Assembly: GCF_000189635.1 (NCBI RefSeq)
Contig: NW_002476202.1
Span: 248,001 to 312,000 of the forward strand
Direction: 5' to 3'
Origin: Tetrahymena thermophila SB210
Lineage: Eukaryota > Ciliophora > Oligohymenophorea > Hymenostomatida > Tetrahymenidae
Length of the DNA: 64,000 bases
Below the pieces are notes generated by a model. The model was not told the DNA's origin and made no database searches. It saw only the letters and a list, made by a program, of their open reading frames with translations. This document shows, piece by piece, positions 39,027 to 51,532 of the stretch (positions within the stretch are counted from its first letter, which is position 1; the number at the start of each line of letters is the position of its first letter). The position numbers and the translations under genes were made by a program.

Positions 39027-40529
39027 ATGAGCCAAAAACAAGTTGTAATTTAGTTTAAATATAAAAATAATACCTATGAGATCTATGAGCACCCCATAGA
39101 TTTGACTAGAATAAAAGAACTAATTAAAAAAATGATAAAATATAATGGAGATATTTAATTAAGTTGGATGAGAGTTCCAAATTCAGATTACATTAATATT
39201 ATAGATGATATAAACTTATAAAGATGTTTTGAAAAGCAAATTAGTAGTTAACAATAGTAAAACCCATTAGAATATATAATTAATCTAAAAGTTAGTGAAG
39301 ATTATTCATCTAGCTCAGATTAATTCAACATCAAACCTTCTGAAAAAGATTTATCTAAGAGCACACAGTTATAATATCCTATTGGATAGAAATTTATAGT
39401 AAATATATTTGCTTTATTTTTTAAATTTAAAATTATTTCTTAAAATTAGAACTCCTCACAAGACGCTTAATTTTAAAATATTTAAATTGCGCCTCCTCAA
39501 ACTGAATATGATAGATCAAAATATACTGATTACACTTGCTATAATTGCGGTGGCGATAATTCCCAAGTTCAAGGTGATTAAAAGTGTTAAATCTGTCAAG
39601 GTGTAGGAAAATTACTTAAAACAAAAGAAATTGAAACCATAGAATACTTAATTGAAAAAAAGCTTTGTTAGCTATATCCGGAATTAAAATAAATTTATAA
39701 AAGATTTTAGCAAAATGGAAATAATGCAGAGGATATCGCTCCTTCCTCTTTAGGAAAAACTGAATAAATCTAACAGTAATAAGCTCAGATTTAACAATAA
39801 TAGTAGTAGTAGCAGCAATAACAACAATAACAATAATAAGTAGTTTAGATTTAACAAGATAGTGAAGGTTAGCAATAAGAAAATAAACTAAATGATTAAA
39901 AATAATCAGCTGCACCTGAATAGTAGATTGTATTAGAATAGGGATAATAATAGCAATCATAAGATTCTAAAAAAGGTAACCCTAAAAAGAAGAAGAAAGC
40001 TATTTTATTTGAAGAGTTATTCTCAAATCCACCTAATGAGCAAGCCTTGACAAACAATTTTGGATTAACTCCGAGTGGAGAAGATTAGTAAACTTAAGTT
40101 ATTAATAAATTGCAGCCAGATTTATTAAAGCAAGACAATATTCCTGCAATTAATTTGTTAAAGGGTTCTGATGAGCTATTTTCTTTTGATGTTTTTAAAC
40201 ATCCTTATGATAAAAATGAAATAGTTTTTAAGCAAAATGAAAAGTAGGTTCTTAACTTTGAGATTAGAAGAAAATCAAAACAGTGGCCTATTTCTAAAAT
40301 GTTTATTGAAGAAGTACCAGAAAAATACTTTGATAACTTAAGCGAAAAGAAAGAGTTTGATTTTTCTGCTAATGAAGAAATTTAAACAATTTAACTTATA
40401 TTAAAACCTCTCCCTACAATTTAAGGTACAATTATATCCAAGTGGAAATTATATTACATAGATAGCAATAATGAGAGGAGATCCATAAGTGGTGTTATAC
40501 CATTAAAGGCTATTATTTAAAATAGCTGA
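39027..40529 (+). CDS. NBR1-like protein: PB1 domain, zinc-binding motif, FW domain
   Basis: A 483-aa protein (intron 39399-39449 removed). Residues ~4-75 fit a PB1 domain, with a basic first strand (VVIQFKYKNNTYEI) and an acidic OPCA-like loop (SDYINIIDDINLQRCFE). Cys154, 157, 170 and 173 form two CxxC knuckles, the second reading CQICQGVGKL, closer to a DnaJ-type CxxCxGxG repeat than to a ZZ finger. A Gln tract built from CAA, TAA and TAG follows (~220-260). The C-terminal ~120 residues end in a pattern like the NBR1 four-tryptophan (FW) domain (ISKWKLYYIDSNNERRS). NBR1/p62-type proteins oligomerise through PB1 and act in selective autophagy; that role here is inferred. No UBA is seen. The 51-nt intron is in frame, so its removal is likely but not proven. 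Confidence 0.72.
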
Positions 40530-41229
40530 TAATATTGTCTTAATTAACTAACTTAAATATTACAATAAAATATACTCAATCAATAGCTCTAAAAATTAAA
40601 ATAAAAAGTAATGGTGTTTGCTTGTATTTATTTATATTATTGCTTAAAACCATTTTAATTTATTTGCAAGATTTAATATTTTTCTTTTAAAAATATACCA
40701 AATAAATATATTCCCATCCATCATTTTGATTTAACAACTTTATCTTAAGATATTTTCATATTTTTTTAAAAATCTAATATTCTTTTAAAAGGTTTTATCT
40801 ATTAATTCTTTTTATAATTAAATAAGATTTTGAAAATTAATTTTAATTTTTTTAAAGTCATCTAATTAATTTTTTTATGGATTGAAGTAAAATATCTTAG
40901 TTTATTTTTAAAATAATTTATTTATTGCCATATTTCTAATTAATTTATCTAAAAGCAGTGAATTAATAAATTATTAAACATATTTTAAATTCCATTTAAA
41001 AACTTATTAATATTTAATTTATTTAGAATACCCTATGATCAGGAAATAAATTATTAAAAAAATATTATTATATTTTTATGAAAAAGCAAATATTACATCA
41101 GATACATCAATTTCTAAAAAATATCTTACCTTGTCTAATCAAATTTAATTAATATTTATTCATTTGAAATATAATTTTTGTATAACAAAATTAAAAGATA
41201 TTTAAGATTCAACATTAGAGTGATTTAAA
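40530..41229. other. Intergenic, NBR1-like to ECHDC3-like
   Basis: AT-rich; nothing recognisable apart from homopolymer runs. Confidence 0.5.
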
Positions 41230-42154
41230 ATGCTAAATAAGTCATCAAGCTTGATTAAAAAATGTTTTGGAGTTGTTAATAAGAATGACAACTTCAAATA
41301 TGAAGTTTTAAACGATAAGAAAATAGGTATCTTAACATTATGCAATCCCAAGAAAAGAAATTCTTTGAGTATTTAAATGGTTAAAGATTTGTCTGAATAA
41401 TTTAAGGATATAGCTGCTTAAGACTATGCTAGTCAAAATTATGCAAAAGTTATCATTTTAAAGTCAGAAGGAACTGTATTTAGTGCAGGTCATGATTTAA
41501 AAGAAATCAAAGAATTATAAGATAAAAATGCACACGAAGAATAAAAATAGTTATTTTAGAGATGTGCTAATATGATGGCATATATCTAATAAAGTTTGCC
41601 TTAAATTACAATCGCTTAAGTACACAATTTCGCAACAGCAGCCGGGTGTTAGCTAGCATGTTCTTGTGATTTAATTGTAGCCTCAAAAAGTGCTTCATTT
41701 AGTTGCCCAGGAGTTAAAATTGGGCTCTTCTGTTCTACGCCAGGAGTTGCTCTAATAAGATCAATGGCTAATTAAAAAAAAGCTTTTGAAATGCTTGTTA
41801 CAGGTATATTTTAAAGCATGTAAGAATAATATTAAAATTTATTTTTTTTAAATTTTCAAAGGTGATCCTATAAGTGCACAAGAAGCTTATCAACATGGTA
41901 TGATTAATTAATATGTTGAAAATAATGAGGACTTAGAAAAGGAAACTTTTAAGCTTGCAGAAAAAATAGCTTCTCATAGTGGAGAAACATTAGGATTTGG
42001 AAAGCAAGCTTTCTACAAATAAAAAAACATGAATGATTTAGGATAGGTTTATGATTTTGCAAGTTCTGTTATGGCCTAAAATTTAAGAATCGAAGATTGT
42101 GTTGAAGGAATAAAAGCCTTCACTGAAAAACGTCATGCCCATTTCAAAAAATGA
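41230..42154 (+). CDS. ECHDC3: Enoyl-CoA hydratase domain-containing protein 3-like (crotonase family)
   Basis: A 288-aa crotonase-fold protein from two exons (41230-41803, 41862-42154). It follows animal ECHDC3 closely: FSAGHDLKEI, a long insert with AAGCQLACSCDLIVAS forming the oxyanion-hole strand, PGVKIGLFCSTPGVAL, the junction TGDPISAQEAYQHGMI, and GKQAFYKQ. Length matches the family. ECHDC3 is usually mitochondrial; the first ~30 residues here (MLNKSSSLIKKCFGVVNKN) are basic and could be a targeting peptide. It lacks the standard catalytic Glu pair, as far as I can judge, because the loop carries CSTPG, so actual hydratase activity is uncertain. The intron acceptor AG/GT fits phase 1. 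Confidence 0.9.
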
Positions 42155-42333
42155 ATCTAAAAATAAAATAAAATATTTAATAATTAATAATAATAAATGT
42201 CTTATTTTATGTGAATATATTTTTAAAAAAAATTGAATTTAGTAATTTCGATATATTGAAAGTCTTATTTTTTTGGTATCTTTTCAATTCTTTAAAGAAT
42301 AAATTTTTTAAAAATTAAAGAAGTAAAAAGTTT

Positions 42334-42405
42334 TAGCAGAGAGAGGTTTCGATCCTCCGACCTTTGAGTTATGAGCCCAACGCGATTCCACTTCGCCACC
42401 CTGCT
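42334..42405 (-). tRNA. Initiator tRNA-Met (CAT)
   Basis: A complete 72-nt cloverleaf with CAT anticodon. It has eukaryotic initiator hallmarks: an A1:U72 acceptor pair, and a T-loop reading AUCGAAA with A54 and A60 in place of the TΨC motif. D-stem GCGA/TCGC is perfect. The anticodon stem is TTGGG/CTCAA, so the middle of the three usual G:C pairs is a G·U wobble. A T-run just downstream can serve as Pol III terminator. No intron. Confidence 0.93.
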
Positions 42406-43123
42406 AAGGACAAAATATAGATAAAAAAATAAGAAGATTTTCTTTTTTTGACAATGTTTTATTACAGTACGCTGATCTTATATTTTAATATTTTTGAAAA
42501 ATACAGTAAAATTTAGTTATTATAAAAGAAATTAATAAGATTAAAAAATAATATAATGACTAATCTTAAGCATAAAATATTAATTATTATGTCTTTTAAG
42601 CTAATTTATTTTGACAAATGTAAATAAAATATTGAAAATTAACTTCAAAATAAATTTGTTATTTTTGGAATAAAATTTTAGAAATTCAAAAAAATATTTC
42701 ATAATTTTAGATACTGTTTTGTCTTAAAAAACTATTTATCATATTAAAAATTTTGTAAAAGAAACATAAATTTAAGGAGTTTCTTATAATAGTTTAAAAA
42801 AACTTTACAATAAACTAGATAAAGTCGACAAAGAATTGAAATTATGAAAAATTGTTGATAAAATAGATAATTTAAATTTATTTGTTTTGAATTTTTTGAA
42901 ATTTTTATATTATAGAAAATAAAATAATAGAATTGTTTGCAATTGTATTAGTGGATAATTTTTTTTATTGACATCAAAGATTAACACATTTAATATATAC
43001 AAAAACGAAATAGATTTGAAAAGAGATTAAGAACTAAAGATTATTTTTTTAAATTTTAATAAGTTAATAGATAAAGTTAAAAATATTTGCTTAGTTAAAG
43101 AAGTAAATGATAGTGAATAGCCC
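42406..43123. other. Intergenic, tRNA to CDC14
   Basis: AT-rich spacer; nothing recognised. It contains the upstream side of the tRNA gene and the 3' side of the CDC14 gene. Confidence 0.45.
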
Positions 43124-44846
43124 TCAATTGTCATCTAGTTAATCAAGTAAATCTAAATCTGAGGTGTGTTTATCAATTTCTCCCATTGAATGAAATGGAT
43201 TATATTTAACTTGAAGCTTTTATGTTTCTTTGGGAAGAAATTCTTTTTCTTTAGACTTAATAAAAAAGGTATGAGACAATTAATTAATTAACATTTTTGA
43301 GAGGATATTTTAATTTAAATAACAAAAAATTTAATCTTTCTTTAAAAATTTATATTTTATAGTAAAGCTTACAATAATAAAATGGTGTTATGGGCCATGA
43401 ATACTACCAGGTCTAACCATCTTTATGTATGCTATTAATGACCTTGCTGGAAAATAGTATTATTTCATACAGTAAAGAGCTATCATAGTACCAGTTCTAC
43501 CGAGCCCTGCTTGGCAATGCACAGCCACATTACCTTCTGTTCTATCAACTTCTTGAATAAATTTTTCTACTTGCTCCTATAATCATATTCAATTTTTAAA
43601 ACTAAGTAAAAAATTATTATATTACATTCGTTGGTATGCCACCATCTGGAAAAATTATTTTAACATGCTATATTCCTGCTTATGTAAACTTAGATTCATC
43701 ATATTTTTCTTAATTAAGCTGAATAACTTTTTGAATGTTAATTTATTTAAAAATGCCTACAAAATCTTCTGGTTTTGCTACGTTTATCTAATTTTAAATG
43801 TAATGTTTGTTGTTTAAATTAAGATTTTTATAAAATTAAAATTTTTACCCCATTTTCTCTCACATTTCTTGGTCCTCTGAAAGCATATATTTTATTTGGT
43901 ACAACTTCTGAAATATCACCATTTTATATACTTGCAAGGTGATCATATTTAATATGATTGAATTATTAAGTATCGATCCATTTTAAACGACGTGCCTCTT
44001 CAATACCCTTAAGACAGTCTAAAACCTAAAAATAAATTTTTTAAATTTAGGTTCGAGCTATAGAAAAAATAATAATTTGTTTTAAAAGCTGTTAAAATTG
44101 AAGAGTTAATGAACAAATAATTAAATTACATAGCAATCATACGTTGAGTAAATAACATTAATGCAATCACGAAATGGAATTATGGGTTCTTTTAATTAAG
44201 AACTTACTTTTTTCCAAGCTTTTTTAGGACTATAATCTAAATAAAGTACCTTTTTATTAATTAAATATTTATTTAAGATTATTTTTTTGCAAAGTTACAC
44301 TTGAATATTTTAGATAATAAAATGGATCTTAATTAATCTGATTAATATTTACCATATAAGCGCATATAAGAACAGCTGAGTTAGCTTTTTTATCAAAATC
44401 CTATCCACATTGAATGATTATCTAAGTGCTTTTGTATGAAGGATTTTTCAATAAATAATACATCTCTTAGGAAAAGTTCATTATTTGGGAAATATCTAAA
44501 GGACCAAAATCAAAATTAAATCCGATGTATTCGTAAATCTATATTAAATATTTGATTAGTAAAGATTATTAGATTTATCATTAAATATATATAAGTATAG
44601 TTAAATATATAATATATTATTTTTTAGTTTACCTCATCTACCCTCATCACAAACATATTTTTACTTTTTCTCAACAATTTATCAGAGCATATCCAATACA
44701 GGCGATCTTTATTTCAAATAAAAGAAGCTACTTAATCAGTAACAGTTATAAAAGAAATTTTGTTCAAAAGAAATCTAAATTTTACCTTGAATGATTTCAA
44801 CAGATTCTTCTACTTATTTAGTCACATAAAATATATTATTGTCCAT
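43124..44846 (-). CDS. CDC14: CDC14-type dual-specificity protein phosphatase
   Basis: A 371-aa protein from eight exons (44846-44786, 44706-44633, 44538-44353, 44249-44130, 44025-43850/49, 43787-43626, 43576-43373, 43255-43124), every junction in frame. The N-terminal CDC14 fold is clear ([38 protein letters not shown]). The catalytic half has [12 protein letters not shown] and the active site [12 protein letters not shown] with nucleophile Cys281, then [13 protein letters not shown], the CDC14 signature. CDC14 reverses CDK phosphorylation at mitotic exit or in cytokinesis and ciliary processes. The protein is short: the tail after the catalytic domain is only ~45 residues, without the long C-terminal extension seen in many orthologues. 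Introns are 48-124 nt. Confidence 0.92.
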
Positions 44847-46021
44847 CCAATAATTTCAAGATGTTAAACAAATGTCCTTGTTTTAATTTAATGATTGAAG
44901 ATTTAGAAAAAGCTTTTGTTTAACTTTGGAGTTTAAAGATGCAGCTAGAAACTTTTTTATTCTATTATGATTTGTTTTTTGCGCTTCTTTTGTTATTTGT
45001 TTGTTTAGCAATTATTAATTAATAAATTTATTATCAAAATGAATTTTCCTTATTTTTGCCTAATTACTAACTATTTTACTTTTTTTCTAACTAAATTAAC
45101 ATTTTAGATATTATCTTTAATGATTGATTTTTAGATTTTCATCATTCTCATTACATTCTTAAAAAATTCTTTATATTTTAAAACAGGAAATTTATTAAAC
45201 TTTACTCTAAAAATAGTAAATTCCTTAAGTAATATCCGCTTTATGCATTTTTTAAGCAAGTTTTTTCAATAAAGCAATCTTAAAAAAGTAGTTGAATTCT
45301 TAAAGGAACAATTTCAAAATTAGTTGTAAAAATATACTTATTTAGAAATTTTAAAAAATAATAAACTCCAATTTAATCTATGAGAAATCTCAACATTTTT
45401 CTTCTTATTTTAAGTGTTTTAAAAATTTAATATTAAATATATTTAAAAAGCAAACTATATAGATAAAATTGTTATTAAGTAATACAAAACATTTTTTAAA
45501 AAACTAAGTAAATTTGCAAAATAATAATCCTCCCTCAATAAATTTTATCAAATGAAATAATCCTTACACAAAATATTATGTATGACAACTTAATTAAAAT
45601 ACATTTGAGTATTAAAAAATTAATTTGTGATTATCATAACTGAAAGCATTTAATTAATTTAGTCAAATTTATATTTTATTGTAAATGCAATATTTAGTTA
45701 ATTAATTTTAAAATCATCTATTCTATATAAACAACGAATGGTAATTCATTGATTAAATATTTATATTTAATTATTTGTATTTATAATAATGTAAGCAAAA
45801 ATAAATCATTTTCAAATGTCTTTTTATTTTTTTCATTTCTTTAATATGTTTTACTTATTATTTTTTATTAAATACAACTTATGAGCAAATATTTATTTGA
45901 ATTTATCAAAAAGAAAATAGTCATTTTGTATTTTTATTTATTGTTAAAAAACTAATTTTATTAAATCAATTTATTGTAATCGCTTGCTTGTGATTAAGAT
46001 TATTTGAATACTTTCTAACAA
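44847..46021. other. Divergent intergenic region, CDC14/membrane protein
   Basis: AT-rich; no gene recognised. The A+T-rich blocks hold short unconvincing open frames only. Presumably contains both promoters. Confidence 0.5.
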
Positions 46022-48897
46022 ATGATTAAATAGATAAAACTGCAGTTGAAGTTAGGATTATATGGATTGGTATTTGCTATATCATCAATAGTAATAGCAA
46101 GTCTGTTTTAAAATGGTTTCGATTGTAATAAAGGGCTTGTTAAAGGTTACATCAAAAATAATTTTGATAACTAGCATGATCCTATTATAAAAAAAAATTA
46201 CATAATTTTTATTGAATCTCTACCTCTAGAATGGCTCTTTTAGAATATAAGGCTGCTCTACAAGAGCTAACATCAATTTCACTATGATCTTTTAAAAAAA
46301 GTAGGATTTGAAGAAAGTTTTTTGTTAAACTCGACTCTTTAAAAAGATTAAAAAGATTAAAATATAAACAAGACTTCTAATTTTTTTGTGTAGGAATTAA
46401 AACCTTCTAATTCAATTTCAAATCAAGACTTAGTTATCGAATTTTTGCTTGGTGTTTCAATGTAAAATTTAGTAAGCTCAAATTACAATGATGTTTAATT
46501 TTTTTAAAATTTTGATTCTTTACTAAATCAAATTCAAAGCAGTAATAAAACCTGCCAATATGAAGATATTTCTTTTTCAAGCATACAATTAAGTGAGTAA
46601 AGATATAAAATAACAGAAATGTTCTAAAATTTCTGTTCATATGACGATCTTTTAAGCTAAGAAGAGAGTATTTTAGATTAAAACATTGAATTTTGTAATT
46701 ATTTATATAAAAAATCATTCATTAAAACTAATAATTTATTAATTATAAAATTTAGATTACTCTGGATCTAGCATTAGTTAATAAGCTGACATAACTTCTG
46801 ATTAATTTAAAGATGAAATAAATTATCTCATTTAATAAATACAGAAAATAAAAAATAAAGTTTAAAAAGATGAGCTTTTAACCATAATAAGTCTTTATCA
46901 AAGAAATTCCTATTCGAAAAATCTATGTGTTGAATCTAAAAGTTGTGTTGGTTTTAGTTTACAGTATTCTCCTTCTTTTGAGCTTCGTAATATTGAATTT
47001 AGTATAAAAGAAAAGGTTAAAATACCAGATATTTCAGCAACAATATCACTAATTTCAGGAATCATGATTCCTCTTTTATCATAAGGAAGATATTTAAATA
47101 CTTTTTTAAACAGTTATATAAAATTAAGCAATAAAAAAATACTTGAATTAAATGCAAATTATCAAAAAATAAATCTTTAACAGCTCAGCTAGTACTATGA
47201 AAAAGTTTAGTAGAATTCATATATTTTCAATGATTATACAACTTTGTATGAAAAAATATAAACTGCAATGAGAATTGAAGATTAAAAATATTTTATTTAA
47301 GAATCTTAAAATCTCATAGACTAACTTGTTAATGAAGAATTCAAGAAAATAAATCCATTTTAAACTCAACTCCTTAGTGTTTCGACTATGATTATGATTA
47401 TTTTAGTTATATTCATATGGAGTTGCTTGATTTATTTTAATTCTAAATTATAGCAAATTAATATTAAAAATTATGGAGTAGCTAATTTGATAAATTAAAC
47501 AGATTTAGTATTAGATAAAGATGATAGAGTTAGAGTTTAAATACTTGTTAATACATTTTTATAGGCGCTATATTTTTTAGGTTATTTTATTTAATAAATA
47601 TCATTTTTGAATTCATAAAAATGCATATTTTTAAATCCAAATTCACGTAAAAATAATTTTAAATTAAACTTTTTATTCATAAAATATATTTTTAAAAGAA
47701 AGATATCTTTATCAGGAAACAATTAGAGATTAATTCTTACTATTTATATGCTTCCTTTCTATTATTTCTCTCCAAGCTTCATTCTTTACTTATGTCTAAT
47801 AAATTTAAGAAGCTAAGCGATATTTATATTTAACATTGTATTTAGCTATTATTAGTGCTCTATTTTTTGTAAGCGTTGATGAAAAAATATAAGAGATAAT
47901 CCAAATTAATTCTATAGTTACTCTTCTTGAATAAAATGTATTTTATTGCGGAATTTAGCTTTACAAATATTACTTTGTGTATAAAATTGGTATTGCTTAT
48001 GCTTAAAATTCATCAAGAACTAAGAAATTAATAAAAATCATCTGCTTTATTCTATAGGATCTACTTTTTTTCGTCCCTCAGATAATTGAAATGCTATTTA
48101 AAATATCTATTTAAATAAATACCCCTATTTCATTTATAATAAACATAATTATCTTTACAGTTATTTTCTATCTAATAGAGAAGTCTAATTTTTAAAGCAC
48201 ATTAATAATTTTATGCTTTAATTGCATAAATTTTATTTGTCAAACCTAGTTTATTTAAGATAGTTCCTAAAAATTAGAATATTTATTTTGCTATACAACA
48301 TTTATGATAATATTCCTTTTGATAATAAACCAGCTGAATATACTATCAAGTATTAGTGCACTAATCGGAGTATATATGATTAAAAATATTTTCTTTTGCT
48401 AGATATTTAGATGCAGCTATGTTAACTAGTATATCCTTAGTTTTAATAGCAGTAGTTTATAATAAATATGCTTTTTATTAACTGAAATAACTATAATAGC
48501 AATACTCTCAATGATGGCTTAACTTAGAGATGAAGTTAAATAAAAGTATGGAATAATCTTCTTTTTAAAATCCTAAATTTTAGAACTCAGATTTATATAT
48601 GATATTTTAAAATACATAATATTCTATTTCATCCATTTAGTCATTCTTTAAATTAATATTTTAACCTAAATCGATAGAAACGAACATATGTCAAAAAATA
48701 TTTATCCTAAAATAAGCACATATGAAAAATTATCATTCAGTTACCAAATAATAGTAATTGCATCAATTTTACTAATTTTAATATAAATCTACTCTAGAAA
48801 AAAATATTTCATGTATAGAGCAACTAAGAGTGAAATAATGAAAACAGACGAAGAAAGGATTGAAACTAACCAATAAATCACCCTTCAAGATATATGA
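46022..48897 (+). CDS. 920-aa multi-pass membrane protein, family unknown
   Basis: Open over three exons (46022-46694, 46756-47793, 47846-48897), total divisible by 3. A single N-terminal hydrophobic segment at ~11-32 is followed by ~330 polar residues containing several Cys. A second segment (ISLISGIMIPLL) and a coiled stretch follow. A third segment (MIMIILVIFIWSCLIYF) precedes an array of about eight more hydrophobic segments to ~860, ending in a short charged tail. The layout suggests a sensor-like luminal or extracellular loop followed by a channel- or receptor-like membrane domain, but I recognise no family signature. The second intron (donor GTCTAA) is weak; it is placed because the downstream frame requires it. 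Confidence 0.75.
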
Positions 48898-49576
48898 GAG
48901 AATTGCTATTGTTTATTAAATTTATATTTCTTAGTTCAAAATTTATCAAATACTTAAAATTAAATATATTTATGGCTCAATAAAATAAATTGACCATACA
49001 GTTAAAATATTAAATTTTATTCCATCAATTTATTAACAAATTAATATAATTCTTTTGATATGTGATAATATATTTATATAAGTAGATTTAAATTAGAAAT
49101 TAAAAAATAATAATAAATTTTAACATTATTTTTATAATCTAGATTTTGTAAATCTTTAATAAAAGTTTTTAAATTTTCATTAAGTATTTTTTAAAATTAA
49201 TTAAGCTTCACTTTTAATATTTAATTTTAAAAACTGAGGCATTTATACCAAAAATTTTCAATTATAAATTTAATTATTTTAAAATATTATTTTTATGTGG
49301 AAAAAATAATTAATAATGATAAACATATTAGTTATTAATTTTCTCATGATTTTAATTAATTAATGTGCTTTAAATCGATTGGAAATGAGAATGTTAACAA
49401 AATTTATATAGATGTAAGTTTTTTAGTAACAAAAGTATTTATTTATTTATTAATTATTTTATATTTATTCAGATATACCATCAATTTTTACTTTTAACGA
49501 ATTTTTTATTGTTAATTATCAACTAATTTTAGTTGAAAGATAATTTAGATAAAAAATTAAATTAATATTAGCATAG
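48898..49576. other. Intergenic
   Basis: AT-rich spacer between two plus-strand genes; no gene, RNA or repeat recognised. Confidence 0.5.
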
Positions 49577-51532
49577 ATGAATATAAATACAAATAGCTTA
49601 CCTCTTGGACATGCAAGCCAAAAGACATCAGATAGCTTTGTGATTGAGGAATTTTTTAAAGGACATAAAGATATATTTAACTCAAAGAACAATTACAATT
49701 TAGCCATAGATAGCAGTAGTTAGATACAAAAGAATCTTATTAATGGAAGTACAAATAATTTAGAAGGAAGTACAAAAGAAGAAGATCCTCAATAAATTTA
49801 AGAAACAATTAATTAGCAAACAGATAATCAAAATAGCTAACATGATGAAGAATGTTTGAACTAAATTGACTGTGAAAATAGTTTAAATTAGAATGAATTT
49901 TACAAGAAACAAGAGGCTTTACAAAAAGAAGAAAGAAATCATGGAAGTTATTTAAATGACTTAAAGCACTACTAAGAAAAAGATAAAGATGAAGAAAATA
50001 AAAGAGCGCTCTAAACTTTTAAGTTTTTGTTACAAAAAAGCAACAATAATATTGATGAGTCAGGATTAAAAGATGAAATAGTTCCATTTTAATAGGATAT
50101 TAGCCAAATCGATCCAAAATATGAACAGAATCACACATATAATTTAGAAAATGAAAACACAGAATATATATTAAGAAATGCTGAAAAATATTTAGATTCA
50201 CCTGATTATGATTAAGAGGATTAATAAAATGATAAAAAGCATTAGTATCTTCCTGAGGATTACACAGGGAATATTCCTGAAAGCTTCGAGGAAAAATAAA
50301 AAGATTCTTTGTTTTTATCTTAAATCAAATCTCAAAAATAATAAATACAAGATCTTTAAATGCAAGAGAGGGAAGAAAATGAAATTTCATTTCATTAAGA
50401 TCAAAATCAATTTACCAATTAAATTAATGAGAATTAAACTTAGATCAATGCTGAAAGTAAATTACAGCAAGACACTTCACCTCTTCATAAAAGTGACTCT
50501 CAGATAACTTTTGAAAGGTGTTAGAATATTGAAAAGATTATTGAAGAATATGAGAGAAGCATACAGAACTTAAGTTCAGTCGAAGAACAGCCTGCCGTTT
50601 TAAAGAGTAGATCTGATTTAAAATTATAATCAAGATCAAATTCTAAGCAATAAGACCAAATGCTTGAAAAGTAATCAAGCTAATCTTCAATAAATTAAGC
50701 TTAAAAAGCACCTTCTTCAATACTTACACCAAGTAAATAAAATTCAAATACTAGCATAGCAAGCAAGCCTCCTAAAGATTAATCTAAAAGAGAGTCAAAT
50801 TTAAAACTAAATAATTAAGAATCTTAAGAAAAAACAGAAAAAGACATAAAATATTAATTCTAAATATAGCTTCTTGAATCTGAGAATCAAGACCTAAAAT
50901 AGCAAATTCATTAAGTTTAGCTTGAAAAAGAAGCTCTTCAATTAAAAATAGACAGACTTGAATCCAAAAATGAATCGTTAACAAAAAATATGAGTTAATT
51001 TAAAGAAAAGTTATCCTTAATTGCAAGTATTGATTCTGAAATATCATCCAATTTAGAAATATTATCAGTAGAAAACCAAGAATTATCATCTCAAAATGAA
51101 TAGTTTTAATAATAAATAAATGCTTTGACAAATTAAAGCAATGCTCTATAATTCGAAAATAAGAATTTACTAGAATCAATTAAAAATATGAAGACCTAAA
51201 TCCAATATTTTTAGGAAAAATTAGATGAAAAGTTTGATATTTTAAACAGTGAGCACACAAATAAAAATAAAAAGTTCCAAGAAGATGTTATAATAAAATT
51301 TTAAAATGTAAAAGAATCAATAAGTAACTATATTCATTAAAATTCTGATTTGAATTAGATTTCCAAGGAAGTTTTAAAGGCTTATGCTCCATAAAAGTTA
51401 TAAACTAAAATAGATATTAAAATTAAATAAATAGAAAAAAATTCATAATCATATTATAGTCAAATAGATTAGTCATTAGATAATTTATTATCTCTAATTA
51501 ATGATTTTACTTCAAATATAGATGAAGTGTGA
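49577..51532 (+). CDS. Coiled-coil protein, 651 aa
   Basis: A single uninterrupted exon from ATG 49577 to TGA 51532 under the TAA/TAG=Gln code. The first ~420 residues are low-complexity Asn/Gln/Glu/Ser-rich. From about residue 425 to 610 there are long heptad-like stretches (LLESENQDLKQQI, LQLKIDRLESKNESL, LEILSVENQELSSQ), so the C-terminal third is probably a parallel coiled coil. No catalytic motif, membrane segment or known domain. A structural or cytoskeletal role is the default reading but is not shown by the sequence. Several overlapping open frames on both strands here are shadows of this gene. Confidence 0.85.

Noticed and set aside
39616-39960. 114-codon open frame on the minus strand
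   Set aside because: It is antisense to the Gln-rich part of the NBR1-like gene; the reverse of CAA/TAA-rich sequence is stop-free by composition.
46434-46718. 94-codon minus-strand frame
   Set aside because: Antisense shadow of the 920-aa membrane protein's first exon.
50208-50984. Open frames on both strands (99 and 66 codons)
   Set aside because: They overlap the 651-aa coiled-coil gene in other frames and have Lys/Leu-rich composition with no domain.
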